Assembly (NCBI RefSeq): GCF_022341425.1 | Contig: NZ_JABFUC010000006.1 | Coordinates: 62,001-126,000 of the forward strand | Source of the DNA: Billgrantia campisalis | GTDB lineage: Bacteria; Pseudomonadota; Gammaproteobacteria; Pseudomonadales; Halomonadaceae | Reading direction: 5' to 3' | DNA length: 64,000 bases | In this document: in pieces, positions 58,240 through 64,000 of the stretch | How positions within the stretch are numbered: the first letter of the stretch is position 1 | Layout: each line of letters begins with the position of its first letter | Made by a program: the position numbers and the translations under genes | Notes under the pieces: generated by a model | The model's input: only the letters and a program-made list of their open reading frames with translations | Told to the model about the DNA's origin: nothing | Database searches by the model: none

Positions 58240-60516
58240 ATGGTGAAAGTGCGTGACGATCAGCCGTTGACCCGCGACGGCGAAGTCGATATCGAACACT
58301 GGCTCGCGCGGCTGCAGGAGGACGTCAAGCTGCGCGACCCCGGCGCGATGCGTCACACCTGCGAGCTGGCTCAACGCCTGTCCGAGGAGACATCGAGTCC
58401 CCACAAGGCGTGGCTGCCGGAGGGCTCCAGTTTCCGCATGGGACTGGAGATGGCCGATATCCTCGGCGAACTCAAGCTGGATCAGTCGGCGCTGGAGGCG
58501 GCAGTGCTCTATCGTGCGGTGCGCGAGGGGCTGATATCGTTGGAAGCCATCGGCAAGCAGGTCGGTGCCGAGGTGGCCGGGCTGATCGGCGGGGTGCTAC
58601 AGATGGCCGCCATCAGCAATCTCCAGACGCCCAGCCAGGGCATGGTGCAGCACGACCAGCAGGACAACCTGCGCAAGATGCTGGTCAACATGATCGACGA
58701 TGTGCGGGTGGCGCTGATCAAGATCGCCGAGCGTACCTGCGCGCTGCGCCAGGTGCGGGATGCCCCCCGCGAGAAGCGCCTGCAGGTGGCCCGGGAGGTG
58801 TTCGATATCTATGCCCCGCTGGCCCACCGACTGGGGATCGGCCAGCTCAAGTGGGAGCTCGAGGACCTCTCCTTCCGCTACCTCCACGAGGAGGACTACA
58901 AGGCCATCGCCCGCCAGCTGGCCGAGAAGCGCCTGGATCGCGACCGCTATATCCACGACGTGGTCGAGACCCTCAAGGGGCTGCTGGAATCCCAGGGCAT
59001 CAGCCCCTATGACGTCAACGGCCGCGCCAAGCATATCTACTCCATCTGGCGCAAGATGAAGCGCAAGCGCATCGACTTCTCCCAGGTCAACGACGTGCGC
59101 GCGGTGCGCATCCTGGTGCCCGAGGTGGCGGACTGCTACACCGTGCTGGGGCTGGTGCACTCCCGCTGGCACCATGTGCCCAACGAGTTCGACGACTATA
59201 TCGCCAACCCCAAGAAGAACGGCTACCAGTCGCTGCACACCGCCGTGCTGGGTCCCGAGAACAAGGTACTGGAGATCCAGATCCGCACCTTCGCCATGCA
59301 CGACGAGGCGGAGCTGGGGGTCTGCGCCCACTGGCGCTACAAGGGGCACGACACCAAGGCCAAGAGCACCAGCTACGAGGACAAGATCGCCTGGCTGCGC
59401 CAGGTGCTGGAGTGGCAGGAAGAGGTCGGCGACTTCGGCAACCTGCGCGATGGGCTGTCCAGCGACGTGGCACCCGACCGCATCTACGTGTTCACCCCCG
59501 ACGGTCATGTCATCGACATGCCGCGCATCGCTACGCCCATCGACTTCGCCTACCGGGTGCACACCGAGGTGGGGCATCGCTGCCGCGGGGCCAAGGTCGA
59601 CGGCCGTATCGTGCCGCTCACCTACAAGCTCAAGACCGGCCAGCAGGTGGAGATCCTCACCGCCAGCAAGGGCGGGCCGAGCCGCGACTGGCTCAACCCC
59701 AGCCTCGGCTATGTGCGCACCTCCCGGGCTCGGGCCAAGATCCAGGCCTGGTTCAAGCATCAGGCCCGCAGCCAGAACCTGGAGGAGGGGCGTGCGCTGT
59801 TCGAGCGCGAAATGAAGCGCTTGGACATCGAGGGCATGGACCTGGAGACCCTGGCCCACAAGGTCAACTACGTCAGCCCCGACGACATGTACGCCGCCCT
59901 GGGGGCCGGCGACCTGCGTATCGGCCAGGTGCTCCACCAGGCCCAGCAGCTGTTCGGCGAGACCGATGACCAGGAGCAGCTCGACCGGCTACTGGCCAAG
60001 CCGCGCCGCGACGCCGGCAAGGGCGGCGGCTCCGACATCACCGTGCTCGGGGTGGGCAATCTCAAGACCAGCATGGCCAACTGCTGCCACCCGGTGCCCG
60101 GCGAGCCGATCGTCGGCTTCATCACCCAGGGGCGCGGGGTCACGGTGCACCGCCAAGACTGCCCCAATATCCTGCAGCTGCGCGTCGACGAGCCGCAGCG
60201 CGTCATCGAGGTGGAGTGGGGCGAGCGCGCCCGCACCCAATACCCCGTGGATATCGAGATCCAGGCCTGGGACCGTTCCGGGCTGCTGCGCGACGTGACC
60301 AACGTGCTCAGCCATGACAAGGTCAACGTGCTGTCGGTCAACACCCTGACCGACACCCGCGACGGCATCGCCCGCATGCGCATTACCGTGGAAGTCGATG
60401 GCCTGGAAACCCTGGGCCGGCTGTTCTCGCGCATCCAGCAGCTGTCCAACGTGATCGATGTCAAGCGCCTGCGCAGCGGCGCTAAGGGTGCCAAGCGCAA
60501 GGGGAAGCCGTCATGA
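58240..60516 (+). CDS. relA: (p)ppGpp synthetase RelA
   Basis: A 758-residue ribosome-bound stringent-response enzyme. The N-terminal pseudo-hydrolase domain lacks the HD metal dyad (in its place FRMGLEMADILGELKL), so it should only synthesise (p)ppGpp. The synthetase region has KHIYSIWRKMKRKRIDFSQV and NPKKNGYQSLHTAV; then TGS (IYVFTPDGHVIDMPRIATPI), a zinc-finger-like segment with NCCHPVPGEPI, and a C-terminal ACT domain. AAGGAG precedes the ATG. It overlaps mazG by four bases, as in E. coli where MazG lowers ppGpp effects. Confidence 0.96.
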   Translation: MVKVRDDQPLTRDGEVDIEHWLARLQEDVKLRDPGAMRHTCELAQRLSEETSSPHKAWLPEGSSFRMGLEMADILGELKLDQSALEAAVLYRAVREGLISLEAIGKQVGAEVAGLIGGVLQMAAISNLQTPSQGMVQHDQQDNLRKMLVNMIDDVRVALIKIAERTCALRQVRDAPREKRLQVAREVFDIYAPLAHRLGIGQLKWELEDLSFRYLHEEDYKAIARQLAEKRLDRDRYIHDVVETLKGLLESQGISPYDVNGRAKHIYSIWRKMKRKRIDFSQVNDVRAVRILVPEVADCYTVLGLVHSRWHHVPNEFDDYIANPKKNGYQSLHTAVLGPENKVLEIQIRTFAMHDEAELGVCAHWRYKGHDTKAKSTSYEDKIAWLRQVLEWQEEVGDFGNLRDGLSSDVAPDRIYVFTPDGHVIDMPRIATPIDFAYRVHTEVGHRCRGAKVDGRIVPLTYKLKTGQQVEILTASKGGPSRDWLNPSLGYVRTSRARAKIQAWFKHQARSQNLEEGRALFEREMKRLDIEGMDLETLAHKVNYVSPDDMYAALGAGDLRIGQVLHQAQQLFGETDDQEQLDRLLAKPRRDAGKGGGSDITVLGVGNLKTSMANCCHPVPGEPIVGFITQGRGVTVHRQDCPNILQLRVDEPQRVIEVEWGERARTQYPVDIEIQAWDRSGLLRDVTNVLSHDKVNVLSVNTLTDTRDGIARMRITVEVDGLETLGRLFSRIQQLSNVIDVKRLRSGAKGAKRKGKPS

Positions 60517-61388
60517 ACGAGACACGCCACGGTATCGATGACCTGCTGACCCTGATGGCGGTGCTGCGCGACCCCCGGGACGGCTGCCCCTGGGACATCA
60601 AGCAGGATTGGGACTCCATCGTCCCGCATACCCTGGAAGAGGCCTATGAAGTGGCCGACGCCATCGAGCGGCGCGCCTTCGACGAACTGCCGGGTGAGCT
60701 TGGCGACCTGCTGTTCCAGGTGATCTACTACAGTCAGTTTGGCGCGGAAGAGCGGCGCTTCGACTTTCATGACGTGGTCCATGCGCTGACCGCCAAGATG
60801 CTGCGTCGCCATCCCCATGTGTTTCCCGATGGCACCCTGGCGTCGCGCCGCCCTCCCGGCGTCACGGCCGAGGAGGTCGAGACGCAGCAGGTCCATTCGC
60901 GATGGGAAGCGCTCAAGGCCGCGGAGCGGGCCGAGCGGGCCGCCGGCGACTCGCCGCACTCTGCCCTCGACGATGTGCCGCGCACGCTGCCGGCGCTGTC
61001 CCGCGCCGCCAAGCTCTCCAAACGCGCCGCCCGGGTCGGCTTCGACTGGCCCGACGCCCACGGCGTCATCGACAAGATCCGCGAGGAGCTCGACGAGGTG
61101 GAGCAGGCGCTGGGCGCGGGCGACCATGCCCACGCCGTCGAGGAGGTGGGCGACCTGCTGTTTGCCGTGACCAACCTGGCGCGCCGCCTCAAGGCCGACC
61201 CCGAACAGTGCCTGCGCGGCACCAATGCCAAGTTCGAACGCCGTTTCCGGTTTGTCGAGCGCGCCTTGCACGAGCAGGGGATACGGCCTCAGGATGCGGG
61301 ACTCGCCGCCATGGAGCGCTACTGGCAGCAGGCCAAACATGATGAACCATCCAACCCGGAATCGCCCCAAGGAGAACGCCGGCCATGA
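60513..61388 (+). CDS. mazG: Nucleoside triphosphate pyrophosphohydrolase MazG
   Basis: A 291-residue all-alpha NTP pyrophosphatase with two MazG repeats: HTLEEAYEVADAIERRAF with GELGDLLFQVIY in the first, and IREELDEVEQAL with EEVGDLLFAVTNLARR in the second, carrying the acidic EExxE...ExxD metal residues. It clears non-canonical nucleotides and can reduce (p)ppGpp. It overlaps relA upstream and ppc downstream by four bases each. A C-terminal extension of basic and polar residues follows the second repeat. Confidence 0.95.
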   Translation: MNETRHGIDDLLTLMAVLRDPRDGCPWDIKQDWDSIVPHTLEEAYEVADAIERRAFDELPGELGDLLFQVIYYSQFGAEERRFDFHDVVHALTAKMLRRHPHVFPDGTLASRRPPGVTAEEVETQQVHSRWEALKAAERAERAAGDSPHSALDDVPRTLPALSRAAKLSKRAARVGFDWPDAHGVIDKIREELDEVEQALGAGDHAHAVEEVGDLLFAVTNLARRLKADPEQCLRGTNAKFERRFRFVERALHEQGIRPQDAGLAAMERYWQQAKHDEPSNPESPQGERRP

Positions 61389-64000
61389 GCTACGATCTGC
61401 ATGAATCCCTGCGTGACAACGTTCGCATTCTGGGCGATAGCCTGGGCCGTACCATCGCCGACGATCTCGGCCAGGGGTTCGTCGACCGGATCGAGACCAT
61501 CCGCGGGCTGGCCAAGCAGGGTCGTCAGGGGGATGTGCAGAGCAGTCGGGAGCTGATCGACTTCCTGCGCAAGCTGCCCGACCGGGAACTGCTGCCGGTG
61601 ACCCGCGCCTTCAATCAGTTCCTCAACCTGGCCAACATCGCCGAGCAGCACTACCGGGCGCGTTTTCGCCGGGTGGAGGACTACCGCCCGGGCAGCCAGC
61701 CGATGCTGGGTGAGCTGCTGACACGAGCCCGCGACCGGGGTCATGCGCCGCGCAAGCTGGTCGAGAGCCTGGCCAACATGCGCGTCGAACTGGTGCTCAC
61801 CGCGCATCCCACCGAGGTCATTCGCCGCACCCTGATCCAGAAGTACGATGCCATCGATGACTGCCTGTCGACCATCGAGTCCTCCGCCGACTACCCCGAG
61901 CGGGCCAGCCGCGCGCGCGGTCGCCTGGAGGAGCTGATCAGTCAGGCCTGGCACACCGACGAGATTCGCCACGAGCGGCCCACCCCGGTGGATGAGGCCA
62001 AGTGGGGCTTCGCGGTGATCGAGAACTCGCTGTGGCAGGCGGTGCCCGATTTCCATCGTGACCTGGACAGCCTGTTGCTGGAGACCGCCGGCGAGCGGCT
62101 GCCACTGGACGCCGCCCCGCTGGTGTTCGCCTCCTGGATGGGCGGCGACCGCGATGGCAATCCCAACGTCACCGCGCGGGTGACCCGGGAGGTGCTGCTG
62201 CTGGGGCGCTGGATGGCGGCGGACCTCTACTCCCGCGACCTGGACCAGCTCAAGGCCGAGCTCTCCATGTGGAAGGCCAACAGCGCCCTGCGTGCCGAAG
62301 TGGGCGAAGTCGCCGAGCCTTATCGCGAGCTGCTCCGGCGCCTTGCCGCCCGGGTCGAGGCGACCCGTGACTGGGCCAAGGCGGAGCTCGATGGCAAGGG
62401 CTACGAGGGTGGCCCGATCATCGAGACCCGCGACCAGCTCTATGCGCCGCTGCTGGCCTGCTATCGCTCGCTGTGCGATGTGGGCCTGGACACCATTGCC
62501 AACGGTGCCCTGCTGGATACCCTGCGCCGGGTCGCAGTGTTTGGCGTGACCCTGACCAAGCTCGATATTCGCCAGGAGGCGAGCCGCCATGCGCTGGTCA
62601 TGGAAGAGCTGACCGCGACCCTGGCGCTTGGCCAGTATCGTGACTGGAGCGAAGCGCAGCGCCAGGCCTTCCTGCTCGCCGAACTGGAGTCGCGTCGCCC
62701 GCTGATCCCGCGCCGCTGGGAGTGTTCCGCCGAGACCCGCGAGGTGCTCGATACCTTCCGGGTGATCGCCAGCGAGCAGCCCGAGGCGCTGGGCACCTAC
62801 GTCATCTCCATGGCCGCCCAGCCCTCCGACGTGTTGACCGTGGCGCTGCTGATGAAGGAGGTTGGCGGGGCGGTGACCCTGCCCATCGCGCCGCTGTTCG
62901 AGACCCTGGACGACCTCAACCGCTCCGCCAGCGTCATCGATCGCCTGCTGGCGCTGCCCGGCTATCGCGTCCTGGCCGGCGACAGTCAGGAGGTCATGAT
63001 CGGCTACTCCGACTCGGCCAAGGATGCCGGCCAGCTGGCGGCCGCCTGGGCGCAGTACCGTGCCCAGGAGCAATTGGTCGAGGTGTGCCGCCAGCATGGC
63101 GTGGATCTGACCCTGTTCCACGGCCGCGGCGGGGCCGTTGGCCGCGGCGGCGGGCCGGCCCATGCGGCCATTCTCTCCCAGCCCCCGGGGTCGGTGAACG
63201 GCAGCCTGCGGGTGACCGAGCAGGGCGAGATGATTCGCTTCAAGTTCGGCCAGCCCGACATCGCCCTGCGCTCCATGGAGATCTATGCCTGTGCGGTGCT
63301 CGAGGCCACGCTGCTGCCGCCGCCGTCGCCGCAGCCGCACTGGCGGGAGGAGATGGACCGCCTGGCGGAGATCGCCCATCGCGGCTATGTCAGCGTGGTA
63401 CGGGAGAACCCCGACTTCGTGCCTTACTTCCGCGCGGTGACCCCGGAAGGGGCCTTGGGGCGGCTGCCGCTGGGCTCGCGGCCCACCAAGCGACGCCAGG
63501 ACGGCGGTGTGGAAACCCTCAGGGCGATTCCCTGGATCTTCGCCTGGACCCAGATCCGTCTGATGCTGCCGGCCTGGCTCGGCAGCGGCGAGGCCTTCGC
63601 CACGCGCATCGACGAGGAAGGCGGTCTAGAGGTGCTGCAGGAGATGCGCGACCAGTGGCCCTTCTTCGGCACCTATCTGGACATGCTCGAGATGCTGCTG
63701 GCCAAGGCCGATGTGGGCATCGCGACCTACTATGAGCGACGGCTGGTGGATGAGCCCGCCCTGAAGGCCCTGGGTGAGGAGCTGCGCGACCGCTGCGGCC
63801 GCCTGCAGTCGATGCTGCTGGCTATTCTCGACCAGCAGCAGTTGCTGGAGCAGATGCCGCTGATCCGCCAGGCCATCGAAGTGCGCAACCCCTATATCGA
63901 CCCGCTGCACGGCCTGCAGGCGGAGCTGCTGCAGCGCAACCGGGACGCCGATGGCGCCATCAGCGGCGAACTCACTCGTGCGCTGATGGTGACCATGGCG
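61385..64000 (+). CDS. ppc: Phosphoenolpyruvate carboxylase, 3' end outside window
   Basis: The open reading frame covers 872 codons up to the last base of the window; E. coli PPC has 883, so only the C-terminal end is missing. PPC adds bicarbonate to phosphoenolpyruvate to replenish oxaloacetate. Motifs: catalytic His141 in LTAHPTEVIRRT, FASWMGGDRDGNPNVT, GYSDSAKDAGQLAA with the FHGRGGAVGRGGGPAHAAI loop, and FKFGQPDIALRSME. The ATG at 61385 overlaps the mazG stop (ATGA), an unusual ppc neighbourhood linking it to the relA operon. Confidence 0.96.
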   Translation, partial: MSYDLHESLRDNVRILGDSLGRTIADDLGQGFVDRIETIRGLAKQGRQGDVQSSRELIDFLRKLPDRELLPVTRAFNQFLNLANIAEQHYRARFRRVEDYRPGSQPMLGELLTRARDRGHAPRKLVESLANMRVELVLTAHPTEVIRRTLIQKYDAIDDCLSTIESSADYPERASRARGRLEELISQAWHTDEIRHERPTPVDEAKWGFAVIENSLWQAVPDFHRDLDSLLLETAGERLPLDAAPLVFASWMGGDRDGNPNVTARVTREVLLLGRWMAADLYSRDLDQLKAELSMWKANSALRAEVGEVAEPYRELLRRLAARVEATRDWAKAELDGKGYEGGPIIETRDQLYAPLLACYRSLCDVGLDTIANGALLDTLRRVAVFGVTLTKLDIRQEASRHALVMEELTATLALGQYRDWSEAQRQAFLLAELESRRPLIPRRWECSAETREVLDTFRVIASEQPEALGTYVISMAAQPSDVLTVALLMKEVGGAVTLPIAPLFETLDDLNRSASVIDRLLALPGYRVLAGDSQEVMIGYSDSAKDAGQLAAAWAQYRAQEQLVEVCRQHGVDLTLFHGRGGAVGRGGGPAHAAILSQPPGSVNGSLRVTEQGEMIRFKFGQPDIALRSMEIYACAVLEATLLPPPSPQPHWREEMDRLAEIAHRGYVSVVRENPDFVPYFRAVTPEGALGRLPLGSRPTKRRQDGGVETLRAIPWIFAWTQIRLMLPAWLGSGEAFATRIDEEGGLEVLQEMRDQWPFFGTYLDMLEMLLAKADVGIATYYERRLVDEPALKALGEELRDRCGRLQSMLLAILDQQQLLEQMPLIRQAIEVRNPYIDPLHGLQAELLQRNRDADGAISGELTRALMVTMA

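Noticed and set aside
58240..60516. Calling the synthetase SpoT or a bifunctional Rel
   Set aside because: The HD residues of the hydrolase are missing in the N-terminal domain, and mazG follows, so it is the monofunctional RelA.

Overview
The window is a GC-rich stretch of gammaproteobacterial chromosome. Gene content and order (yceD-rpmF-plsX-fabDG-acpP-fabF-pabC-mltG-tmk-holB-pilZ; algU-rseAB-degP-lepA-lepB-rnc-era-recO-pdxJ-acpS; gacS-cysM-rlmD-relA-mazG) resemble Pseudomonas and its relatives. The acidic proteins and the DUF3450/TonB cassette make a halophile of the Halomonas group the best guess. That placement is inference; no rRNA or tRNA gene is present to test it. Nearly all sequence is coding, with tight operons and many ATGA or TGATG overlaps. 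I saw no insertion sequence, prophage or CRISPR array.

Layout. 1-16.3 kb: partial maf, then the fatty-acid/L32 cluster running into cell-wall (mltG), nucleotide (tmk), replication (holB), pilZ and TatD-type genes, a DUF1285 protein, a UvrD-like helicase, a mercaptopyruvate-type sulfurtransferase and two nucleotide-sugar genes of the WbpB/WbpE type. 16.4-20.1 kb: electron-transfer flavoprotein genes, with etf-QO divergent from etfBA across a 363-base region holding a possible PsrA-type operator and a structured leader. 20.3-20.9 kb: Mn-type superoxide dismutase with a Fur-like site. 21.1-27.6 kb: a four-gene operon coding for an SMC-like ATPase, a MukE-like protein, a MukF-like protein and a Toprim protein. 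This is a Wadjet/MksBEFG-like anti-plasmid condensin in the order C-B-A-D and is the most interesting locus here. 27.6-36.1 kb: an iron-uptake block with a Fur-boxed small gene, a TonB-dependent receptor, a divergent DUF3450-TolQ-like-ExbB-ExbD-TonB-TPR operon and a Fur-boxed small exported protein.

36.2-42.2 kb: xthA with a small basic partner gene, rhlB, dinG and a DAHP synthase. 42.5-46.6 kb: the envelope-stress sigma factor AlgU with RseA, RseB and a DegP/MucD protease, without rseC. 46.8-53.1 kb: lepA-lepB-rnc-era-recO-pdxJ-acpS. 53.1-64.0 kb: gacS on the minus strand, whose 3' end overlaps acpS, then cysM-rlmD-relA-mazG and ppc, which is cut by the window end.

Several leaders and junctions carry signals that gene calls alone do not explain: a promoter almost touching the yceD start codon, mutually exclusive stems before etfB and rnc, and two strong hairpins between algU and its anti-sigma gene.
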